Positions 9,209-15,931 of a stretch of 33,520 bases of DNA are shown in pieces. Below the pieces are notes generated by a model. That model was given only the letters and a program-made list of their open reading frames with translations, did not search any database and had not been told where the DNA came from. Within the stretch, counting starts at the first letter, position 1. Every line of letters starts with the position of its first letter. Source of the stretch: Verrucomicrobia subdivision 6 bacterium (GTDB lineage Bacteria > Verrucomicrobiota > Verrucomicrobiia > Methylacidiphilales > Verrucolacustridaceae); assembly GCA_947441075.1 (NCBI GenBank), contig CANESK010000011.1, positions 1 to 33,520 of the forward strand. The letters run 5' to 3'. Made by a program: the position numbers and the translations under genes.

Positions 9209-10669
9209 TTAGTAAATATATCCTTTTTCTTCGTGATCATTCACATCGAGTCCCTCTCGCTCCGCTTCGCTTGAAGGTCGCAAGCCCATCAGATGTTTCA
9301 CGGCCAAGGCCACCACAGTTGTGCCGATCACAGAAAGAAGAAGAGTGATGCCGATTGCTTTGCACTGCTCGACGAGGAGGGTTTTCCCCACGATGTCTTT
9401 TAGATTGAGGTTGAGATTAGGATTCACCTCCGCCGTTGCGAGAATGCCTGTGAGAAAGGCCCCCAGAGTGCCTCCGATCGCATGGACCCCAAATACATCG
9501 AGCGTGTCGTCGTAGCCAAACCACCTCTTCACTCGGGTACAGAAAAACCAAGGCACAAATCCACCTGCGACCCCAAGAAGGACCGCGCCTGTCGCATCGA
9601 CAAATCCAGCGGCGGGGGTGATGGTGACCAGTCCTGCGACGGCGCCAGAGCAGAATCCGAGAACGCTCGCCTTCCCCTTGTCCAAATATTCGGCGATCGC
9701 CCAGACGAAAGAGGCCGCGCTGGCCGCTAGGGTGGTGGTCAGGAATGCGTTGGCGGCAACCCCATCTGCCGCGAGAGCCGACCCGGCGTTGAAGCCGTAC
9801 CATCCCACCCAAAGTAGTCCCGTGCCCACCATACAAAGGACCATGCTGTGCGGCGGCATGGCCTCTTTGTTAAACCCAAGGCGTTTTCCGAGAATGATGC
9901 AGGCCGCTAGTGCCGACCACCCTGAAGCCATTTCCACCACAAATCCCCCAGCAAAATCGATCGAACGTATCCCTGCATTCGGGTTCCAGACTCCATTCAT
10001 CCACCCATTGCTCCCCCAGACCATATGGGCGAGAGGAAAGTAGACGACGAACATCCACGCCCCAGTAAAGAAAAGGACTGCAGAAAATTTCATCCGCTCT
10101 GCCACTGCACCGATTAGGACCACAGGAGTAATAATGGCGAACATTAGCTGGTACACACTAAAGACATTCTGCGAGACCCAATAGGCGTAGGTAGTGTTTG
10201 GCGCCGAAGTGACTCCTTGGAGAAAGGTAAATTCTAACCCCCCTAGAATCGGACTATGTAGGCTTTCCCCGAAGACGAGGCTATACCCTGCCGCCCACCA
10301 AAGAATCGTGACGAGGCCGGTGATCCCAAGACATTGCGCCATGATTGACAGAACGTTTTTTGAGCGAACCAATCCTCCATAAAAAAGCGCCAATCCAGGT
10401 AGAGTCATAAACAAAACCAGCGCAGCGGAAATCATCATCCACGCGTTGTGGCCAGGTCCAGCTATGCCAACGGAGGCGGTCTTAGCCAATACCCCTTGCT
10501 TCCCTTGGCCGTCGCTGAGGGTTGCGGCGGGGTCCCCATTCGTGAGATAAGCTTCCAAACCGGCTACACGCTGCTCAAGGGTCGGGGTGGGCCCCCCTGC
10601 AGAAACAGTCATCGCGGGAGCGAGGCACAAACAGAATGCCAAGACCGATGCCCTTGCCCCAATTTTCAT
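9209..10669 (-). CDS. Ammonium transporter family protein with Glu replacing first pore His
   Basis: The product is 486 residues and a close paralogue of the neighbouring amtB1, with the same signal peptide layout, TLEQRVAGLEAYL segment, eleven-helix core and EREGLDVNDHEEKG tail. The striking change is DFAGGFVVEMASG: residue 246, codon GAA at 9932-9934, is Glu where Amt proteins have the first His of the twin-His pore pair. The second His (FGVHAIGG) is kept. Fungal Mep1/Mep3 transporters also carry Glu here, so a working but kinetically different transporter is plausible; a sensor role is another option. The ATG at 10669 (MKIGARASVLAF) gives a good signal peptide and avoids overlap with tsf, although its ribosome site is weak. 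It lies 50 bases after tsf. Confidence 0.93.
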   Translation of the reverse strand: MKIGARASVLAFCLCLAPAMTVSAGGPTPTLEQRVAGLEAYLTNGDPAATLSDGQGKQGVLAKTASVGIAGPGHNAWMMISAALVLFMTLPGLALFYGGLVRSKNVLSIMAQCLGITGLVTILWWAAGYSLVFGESLHSPILGGLEFTFLQGVTSAPNTTYAYWVSQNVFSVYQLMFAIITPVVLIGAVAERMKFSAVLFFTGAWMFVVYFPLAHMVWGSNGWMNGVWNPNAGIRSIDFAGGFVVEMASGWSALAACIILGKRLGFNKEAMPPHSMVLCMVGTGLLWVGWYGFNAGSALAADGVAANAFLTTTLAASAASFVWAIAEYLDKGKASVLGFCSGAVAGLVTITPAAGFVDATGAVLLGVAGGFVPWFFCTRVKRWFGYDDTLDVFGVHAIGGTLGAFLTGILATAEVNPNLNLNLKDIVGKTLLVEQCKAIGITLLLSVIGTTVVALAVKHLMGLRPSSEAEREGLDVNDHEEKGYIY

Positions 10670-10718
10670 TTCGGCGCTGTCTGTTTTGAGAGTTTGCCGC
10701 AGCACACTCTGCCTGGTC

Positions 10719-11351
10719 CTACGTCGTTTCAGATTTCGGAGTAGTGTCTGCCCCTTCTCCGACAGCAAAGCGGGTGAATCTGCGGATCACGATATTTTCC
10801 CCTAGTTCGCCGATTTTTGAGGTGACGAGATCTTTGATGGTCAGGTTGGCGTCTTTGACGAAGGCCTGCTCCATTAGACAAACGGTGGTGTAATATTTTT
10901 CCACTTTGCCTGCGACGATCTTTTCTACGACCGCTTCTGGCTTCCCTTTGATCTGCGCGGCCGCGACTTCCTTTTCGTCATGAAGGGCTTTCTCGGGCAC
11001 TTCTTGGCGACTGACATAGATCGGGCTGGCCGCGGCAATCTGTAGGGTGATGTCTTTGACGAGCTCTCGGAAGCTTTCATTCTTCGCTACAAAATCGGTC
11101 TCGCAATTCACCTCGACGAGTACCCCTACCTTGCCTCCCAAGTGGATATAGGAAGCGATGACCCCTTCCCGTGCTTCCCTGCCCGCTTTTTTACTGGCGG
11201 AGAGGTTGAACTTTTTCCGCAATATTTTTTCGGCTTCTTCCGGATTGCCGTTGGCTTCGGTCAGCGCGTTTTTGCAATCCATCATGCCAGCGTGGGTGCG
11301 TTCACGGAGTTCCTTTACGATTTTGGGGTCGATCACGGTTGCGGTACTCAT
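10719..11351 (-). CDS. tsf: Elongation factor Ts
   Basis: EF-Ts is the nucleotide-exchange factor that regenerates EF-Tu-GTP during translation. The product is 210 residues, the short form seen in several phyla and missing much of the second core subdomain and coiled coil of the 283-residue E. coli protein. The N-terminal UBA-like region shows VKELRERTHAGMMDCKNAL, and the EF-Tu contact motif TDFVAKNESF is present. The ATG at 11351 (MSTATVIDPK) follows AAGGA by nine bases. The open frame continues upstream with a Lys/Arg/Pro-rich stretch that overlaps rpsB and is a shadow of it. It lies 34 bases after rpsB, the standard rpsB-tsf operon. Confidence 0.96.
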   Translation of the reverse strand: MSTATVIDPKIVKELRERTHAGMMDCKNALTEANGNPEEAEKILRKKFNLSASKKAGREAREGVIASYIHLGGKVGVLVEVNCETDFVAKNESFRELVKDITLQIAAASPIYVSRQEVPEKALHDEKEVAAAQIKGKPEAVVEKIVAGKVEKYYTTVCLMEQAFVKDANLTIKDLVTSKIGELGENIVIRRFTRFAVGEGADTTPKSETT

Positions 11352-11385
11352 ATTCGGTTGTCCTTTCGGTGACGGCGGCAGTGGG

Positions 11386-12171
11386 TTAGGCGGTGAGAGC
11401 TGCTTCTTTTGCTTTGGGGGTTCTCTCTTTGGCCTTTTCCTTATCCTTCTCTTTTTCCTTTTTGTCCTGGGTTTCGGTCGATCCACGACGACGACCTTCT
11501 TCGATAGCTTCCGCCATCGGTTCCATCACGGCACGAATGGAACGAATCGCATCGTCATTGCACGGCACAGGAATGTCGGCCTGATCGGGATCGGCATTTG
11601 TATCGGCAAGGGCGATGACAGGAATTCGAAGGCGCCGGGCTTCCTTGACTGCGATTTCTTCTCGGGGCATGTCGACTACGATCATGGCGGCAGGAATCTT
11701 GTCCATCTCCAGTACTCCAGCGAGATTGCGGTAAAGTTTAGCTTTTTCGCGACGAAGTGCGGCGGACTCCTTTTTGGGCAAAAGATCCATCGCGCCCGAT
11801 GTTTCTTTGGTTTCGATGCTCTTTAAGCGGGCGACGCTACGTCGAATGGTGGTGAGATTGGTCAGGGTACCCCCGAGCCAACGGCCAGTGACGTAGTGGG
11901 AACCGGTCCGTTCGGCTAATTCCTTGACTACTTCCTGAGCGGGCTTTTTTGTGCCGACGAACAGGACGCGCCCACCTTTGGCGGAGGCTTCGCGCAAAAA
12001 GTCGGTCGCTTTGCGGACCTGTTCTGCGGTCTTAGAAAGATCGATAATGTAGATCCCGTTTCTTGGCCCGAAGATAAATTGTTTCATCTTGGGATTCCAC
12101 TTGTCGGTGCGATGTCCAAAATGGACTCCGGCTTCGAGTAGGCGTTTCACTTCTGTTTCGGTCACTACCAT
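11386..12171 (-). CDS. rpsB: 30S ribosomal protein S2
   Basis: S2 binds late to the small subunit near the head-body junction and recruits S1. The product is 261 residues. Typical motifs are present: LLEAGVHFGHRTDKWNPKM near the N-terminus, VLFVGTKKPAQE, YVTGRWLGGTLTN, and PVIALADTNADPDQADIPVP. The last 35 or so residues are a highly charged Lys/Glu tail (KKEKEKDKEKAKE), a lineage-specific extension. The ATG at 12171 (MVVTETEVK) has AGGAG upstream at good spacing. It precedes tsf by 34 bases. Two small hairpins lie in its 5' leader and could take part in autoregulation, as S2 does in enterobacteria. Confidence 0.97.
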   Translation of the reverse strand: MVVTETEVKRLLEAGVHFGHRTDKWNPKMKQFIFGPRNGIYIIDLSKTAEQVRKATDFLREASAKGGRVLFVGTKKPAQEVVKELAERTGSHYVTGRWLGGTLTNLTTIRRSVARLKSIETKETSGAMDLLPKKESAALRREKAKLYRNLAGVLEMDKIPAAMIVVDMPREEIAVKEARRLRIPVIALADTNADPDQADIPVPCNDDAIRSIRAVMEPMAEAIEEGRRRGSTETQDKKEKEKDKEKAKERTPKAKEAALTA

Positions 12172-12196
12172 AATGGTGTCTCCTGTTCGTCTATGA

Positions 12197-12229
12197 CCCC
12201 GACGAGTCGGGGCTTCCCTTTCTAGGGAA
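12197..12229 (-). promoter_or_regulatory. Tandem hairpins in the rpsB 5' leader
   Basis: CCCCGACGAGTCGGGG at 12197-12212 is a perfect six-base stem with a tetraloop, and TTCCC/GGGAA (12214-12229) forms a second stem directly next to it. Both are 25-60 bases upstream of the rpsB ATG in the minus-strand transcript. They are not followed by a T-run, so a leader structure is more likely than a terminator. A link to S2 autoregulation is inference only. Confidence 0.5.
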
Positions 12230-12366
12230 TAGGGTTTCAGTTTCGTTGTCCGCAAAAGCGAACGTGGATTCTAGGCTTCATGTCACCTCTCCAATCGAAA
12301 AAGTAAAATGAAGCATCATCAACATAGGGATTTTCTCCGCGTAGCCAAGCTTCCCTTTTGCCTTTT

Positions 12367-12427
12367 GGGGTCAGACGTAGGGTCAGACGTGGGGTCAGAC
12401 GTGGGGTCAGACGTGGGGTCAGACCCC
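12367..12427. repeat. 12-bp tandem repeat ending in a palindrome
   Basis: The unit GGGGTCAGACGT occurs five times head to tail (one copy starts AGGG, and the last breaks off after GGGGTCAGAC). The last unit runs into CCC, making the perfect inverted repeat GGGGTCAGACCCC at 12415-12427. The block sits in the 312-base gap between rpsB and the following secreted-protein gene and makes an artificial Val-Arg-Arg-Gly repeat in one frame. Such GTC-AGAC palindromes look like REP-type elements. No transposase is nearby. Confidence 0.9.
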
Positions 12428-12483
12428 AAGGTTTTTACATTATTCTATTGACAAAGCGTGTTAAGTCATTCATGGTGGGGTTA

Positions 12484-13245
12484 ATGCAGATAATTCGCAG
12501 CCTCTTGGCTCTTGTTTTAACTTGTTTTCTTGCTTCACAAGCCATTGGGGTTGAAACGATTAAGCCAAAAGCTGACCCGAGAAAGGCGCCCACCTCGACC
12601 ACTACCGATAGTTTCCCGACCAAGCGCAATATTATCACCACCTATTTTTGGATTGGGCAGGGCGGCACCAGCATCAGTTCCACAACAAACATAAAAAGTG
12701 CGTGGGATGAGTTTTGGAAAAAGAACTTCGGTGGGATCGACTGCCCAGAAGACCGGAAGGACGCGAAAAAGTTCAGGGAAGCGAGCCTACCCGAGAAGTT
12801 TGCCCCCACCTTAAACCCCTTCTACGTTGCGCTTCCCTTCAACGATATTGCCTTTCCTAAAAAAGCGCGGGCCTTTGTTCCCTGGTGGAGTGAGAAAGAA
12901 TTCAAAAAAGATCACCTCGAATCGCAGTGTAAAGGACGATGGGTCATGATTAAGTTTCAAAATAAAGTCTGCTTTGCCCAATGGGAAGATGTCGGTCCCC
13001 TCCGCTATGACCATGCCGAGTATGTTTTTGGTGATGAACGCCCAACACGCTACTCCCGAGCTGGGTTGGATGTCTCCCCCACCGTCCGAGATTACTTGGG
13101 GCTAAGCGGGCTGGATAAAACCGACTGGAAATTTGTGGAAGATGATCAAGTCCCCTACGGCCCGTGGATCGAGTACGGAGAACAGGCCATTCTTTATAGC
13201 GCGATTAAAAGTCAGACTGCCAAAAAGCTCAACCGCGAGCTCTAA
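12484..13245 (+). CDS. Secreted hypothetical protein with double-psi-barrel-like motif
   Basis: The product is 253 residues. The N-terminus is a clear signal peptide (MQIIRSLLALVLTCFLASQA, then IGVE). The mature protein has no membrane segment. Near the C-terminus, GRWVMIKF, WEDVGP (167-172) and GLDVSPTVRDYLGL (194-207) have the order and spacing of the DPBB fold of RlpA and expansins, whose core reads roughly DRGP then DLS-A-LG. This similarity is inferred from the motif, so an RlpA-type glycan-binding or lytic role is only a suggestion. The ATG at 12484 is preceded by GGTGGGG. Earlier in-frame starts either lack a ribosome site (12472) or read through the tandem repeat (12358). It converges on mnmG. 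Confidence 0.7.
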   Translation: MQIIRSLLALVLTCFLASQAIGVETIKPKADPRKAPTSTTTDSFPTKRNIITTYFWIGQGGTSISSTTNIKSAWDEFWKKNFGGIDCPEDRKDAKKFREASLPEKFAPTLNPFYVALPFNDIAFPKKARAFVPWWSEKEFKKDHLESQCKGRWVMIKFQNKVCFAQWEDVGPLRYDHAEYVFGDERPTRYSRAGLDVSPTVRDYLGLSGLDKTDWKFVEDDQVPYGPWIEYGEQAILYSAIKSQTAKKLNREL

Positions 13246-13324
13246 TCCCAACCTCGCCCCTAATCTAGGCCCTCCCTGCTCCTGTTTCTCGAGGAGGACG
13301 AACGGATTATCCCCCTCCTGAATT

Positions 13325-15190
13325 TCACCCCCGCGTCGCCCAGACCGCCAGCGCCGAAATGTCCGAGGGATTGACCCCGGCAATCCTTGCGGCTTGGCCG
13401 AAGGTGCGAGGCCTGATTTCTGAAAGTTTTTGCCGCGCCTCTTTCTTAATCCCCAAGACTTTTTCATAGTTAAATCCCTCGGGGATTTCTCGGCTCTCCA
13501 TCTCTTTCATCGTGCCAATTCTCTCGAGATCGCGAGTGATGTAGCCGGAATATTTGATATCGGCTTCCACCGATTCGGCGACTTCGCCAGGCACGCGCTG
13601 AAAGGCTTCGGGCAGATCGTTCCAAGTTATTTCTGGGCGACGGAGCCACTCTTCGAGCGTTTTCCCCTCGCGGCGGGTCGAGGCTAGGCCTGCGCGACAA
13701 TTTTCGATTTGTGCACGCTTCTCGCGCACGCGACGAACTCGCTCGGCGGAAGCTAGGCCAAGCTCCCCTCCCCTTTCCGTCAATCGGAGATCGGCATTAT
13801 CTTGGCGAAGAAGGAGACGATACTCCGCGCGGGAGGTGAACATTCGGTAGGGCTCGCGAGTTCCTTTGGTAACGAGATCATCCACCATCACTCCGATGTA
13901 CGATTCATGGCGGTCTAGTTTCCATGGGTCGGCGCCTCGAGAGGCTAGGGCCGCATTTATTCCGGCCAAAATCCCCTGCCCCGCCGCTTCTTCATACCCA
14001 GAGGTGCCGTTAAGTTGCCCCGCAAAATAAAGTCCTCTGACCTGCTTAGTCTCAAGACTGGGCCAGAGCTGAGTCGGCGGGCAGTAGTCGTACTCCACCG
14101 CATAGCCTGGACGCAGAAATTCCGCTGCTCCAAGCCCAGGAATAGAGCGAATCATTTCCACCTGAACATCGAAAGGCAGACTAGTGGAACAGCCATTAAC
14201 GTAGTATTCGTTCGTATGCCGACCCTCTGGCTCCAGAAATATCTGGTGACCCTCCTTGCCGGGAAACTTAACTATTTTATCCTCGATAGATGGGCAGTAT
14301 CTTGGTCCAACTCCCTGAATGACACCACTATACAAAGGAGATCTATGCAGATTTTTTCTGATTATTTGGGCGGTCATGGCGGTGGTGTGGGTCACCCAGC
14401 ATGGTATTTGTTCCACGTGGAACAGTCCGTCTTTCCAGTGGTTGAGGGTGAAGATCTGATCGCTTGTTTTATCGATGGTATCGACCATGTAGCTGAAGTT
14501 AGGCGGGGGGTTATCTCCATGCTGCGGCTCCATTTTTGTGAAATCGATACTTCGTTTATTGAGGCGGGGTGGGGTTCCGGTTTTGAGCCTCTCCACCTGG
14601 AATCCAAGCCTTTTGAGTTCGTCGGAAAAGCCGCTTGATCCGTCACCCATTCTGCCCCCAGCAACGTTCCTGTCGCCGACATGCATTAGGGCCTTGAGAA
14701 ATGTGCCTGTTGTAATAACCGTCTTCTTCGTGTTGTAGCGGACCCCGAGATTAGTGATGATTCCGCATACATCCCCATTCTCGACGATGAGCTCGCTTAT
14801 TTGGCCCTGCTTGAGGTCGAGATGCGCCTGCTGTTCAAGGGCGTATTTCATTCTAAACTGGTAAGCCTTTTTGTCACACTGAGCACGCGGACCGCGAACA
14901 CTCGGGCCTTTGCTGGCATTAAGCATTCGGACCTGGATGGCGGTAGCGTCGGTATTTATTCCCATCTCGCCACCGAGAGCATCGATTTCACGGACGATGT
15001 GCCCCTTAGCAAGACCCCCGATAGCAGGGTTACAACTCATCTGGCCGACACTATCCAGATTCATAGTGAGGAGCATAGTTTCCGCGCCCATCCTGGCAGA
15101 CGCTAGCGCCGCCTCGATTCCGGCATGCCCCGCCCCTATGACGATGACGTCATAATTCTTCGGGAAGGTAAAAAAGCCACTAGCACTCAT
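13325..15190 (-). CDS. mnmG: tRNA uridine-5-carboxymethylaminomethyl modification enzyme MnmG
   Basis: MnmG (GidA) is the FAD protein that, with MnmE, builds the cmnm5 group on U34 of certain tRNAs. The product is 621 residues, close to the usual 620-630. Motifs: dinucleotide-binding VIGAGHAGIEAALA at the N-terminus, CNPAIGGLAKGHIVREID, GRHTNEYYVNGCSTSLP, YAVEYDYCPPTQL and FAGQLNGTSGYEEAAGQG. The ATG at 15190 (MSASGFFTFPKN) puts the FAD motif close to the N-terminus as in relatives. The ribosome site is weak (TAAG). It follows the nitroreductase gene by seven bases, so the two are likely cotranscribed. mnmE is not in the window. Confidence 0.97.
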   Translation of the reverse strand: MSASGFFTFPKNYDVIVIGAGHAGIEAALASARMGAETMLLTMNLDSVGQMSCNPAIGGLAKGHIVREIDALGGEMGINTDATAIQVRMLNASKGPSVRGPRAQCDKKAYQFRMKYALEQQAHLDLKQGQISELIVENGDVCGIITNLGVRYNTKKTVITTGTFLKALMHVGDRNVAGGRMGDGSSGFSDELKRLGFQVERLKTGTPPRLNKRSIDFTKMEPQHGDNPPPNFSYMVDTIDKTSDQIFTLNHWKDGLFHVEQIPCWVTHTTAMTAQIIRKNLHRSPLYSGVIQGVGPRYCPSIEDKIVKFPGKEGHQIFLEPEGRHTNEYYVNGCSTSLPFDVQVEMIRSIPGLGAAEFLRPGYAVEYDYCPPTQLWPSLETKQVRGLYFAGQLNGTSGYEEAAGQGILAGINAALASRGADPWKLDRHESYIGVMVDDLVTKGTREPYRMFTSRAEYRLLLRQDNADLRLTERGGELGLASAERVRRVREKRAQIENCRAGLASTRREGKTLEEWLRRPEITWNDLPEAFQRVPGEVAESVEADIKYSGYITRDLERIGTMKEMESREIPEGFNYEKVLGIKKEARQKLSEIRPRTFGQAARIAGVNPSDISALAVWATRG

Positions 15191-15197
15191 ACTAGGC

Positions 15198-15848
15198 TTA
15201 GATGGCGGGCGAGGGGATCCGATCGGTGAAAATAGTCTTCGAAGGGTGCAACCTGCCAGGATGCTTGGGGTGACTGGCAGGGACACCAATGGGCAGGACA
15301 AGAGCTATGCCTATATTTTTATCTCCTTCTACACCAATTATTTGCTTGACTTTGGCCTCATCCCATCCGTTGATATAGCAATTACCATAGCCTCTCTCTT
15401 GGGCGGCTAGGGCGAGGGTAGTTGCCATGATCATGGCGTCTTTGATGGCGTACTCCCGCTCTTTTTCCCCGAGGCCTTTTTGGAAGCCTGGTGCGTTTTC
15501 GCGAATCCAGTCCGCAAATTTCTGGGGCCACGCCTCTGATGACACTCCCGTTTTTAGAATCTCGTCCATGTGCTTGTCCCAACCACGGATAGAGACGGCA
15601 AAAACAAAAGTTACGGGGGCTTCGAGAATCTGCTTCTGACCCCACGCTGCTGCAGCGAGGGCTTCTTTTTGCTCTTTCGAGCGGATCAGGACCACTCGGG
15701 TAGGCTGGAAATTCCAAGAGGAGGGGGCGTCTTGCATAAGGGAAAGCAGCTCTTGGAGGACCGGCTCTGGGATGGAGTCGCTTTTGAAAGACTTAATACT
15801 ACGCCTAGCACGAATGGCTTCGGCAACTGTCTGGCCAACTTTATTCAT
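15198..15848 (-). CDS. Nitroreductase-family FMN oxidoreductase
   Basis: The product is 216 residues, typical of the FMN-dependent nitroreductase superfamily. These are cytosolic dimers that use NAD(P)H to reduce nitro compounds, quinones or flavins. Family marks: AIRARRSIKSFKSDSIPEPV at the N-terminus, with the Arg-Arg-Ser that contacts FMN phosphate; then APSSWNFQPTRVVLI, which is the classic flavin-binding segment; and a C-terminal ALVLPIGVPASHPKHPGR. Helix ALAAQERGYGNCYING matches the conserved core. The ATG at 15848 is chosen because the family starts there. Further upstream the frame reads through a palindrome and is not family-like. No good ribosome site is seen. The physiological substrate is unknown. 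Confidence 0.9.
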   Translation of the reverse strand: MNKVGQTVAEAIRARRSIKSFKSDSIPEPVLQELLSLMQDAPSSWNFQPTRVVLIRSKEQKEALAAAAWGQKQILEAPVTFVFAVSIRGWDKHMDEILKTGVSSEAWPQKFADWIRENAPGFQKGLGEKEREYAIKDAMIMATTLALAAQERGYGNCYINGWDEAKVKQIIGVEGDKNIGIALVLPIGVPASHPKHPGRLHPSKTIFTDRIPSPAI

Positions 15849-15894
15849 CTGATAATGGTATAGGAAAAACCATAAATGAAAAGGCGCTTGGCCG

Positions 15895-15916
15895 TGCTCG
15901 CAGCATGCTGCGAGCA
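15895..15916. repeat. Perfect 22-bp palindrome
   Basis: Half-site TGCTCGCAGCA is followed at once by its exact reverse complement. It lies in the 83-base gap between the ABC exporter stop and the nitroreductase start on the minus strand. There is no T-run directly after it, although a smaller GGC/GCC hairpin with TTTT follows on the minus strand. It could be a cruciform, a regulator-binding site for the nitroreductase gene, or part of a terminator for the ABC gene. Confidence 0.85.
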
Positions 15917-15931
15917 TGGGGGAGGGGGCTA

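Noticed and set aside
11352-11486. Lys/Arg/Pro-rich N-terminal extension of EF-Ts
   Set aside because: It is the opposite-frame image of the repetitive rpsB 3' end; the start at 11351 has a good ribosome site.
11158-11826. Long plus-strand open frame antisense to tsf and rpsB
   Set aside because: Phe/Gly-rich mirror of the charged rpsB tail; no independent evidence.
12358-12483. N-terminal extension of the secreted hypothetical protein with a Val-Arg-Arg-Gly repeat
   Set aside because: It is only the translated tandem DNA repeat; the signal peptide and ribosome site place the start at 12484.
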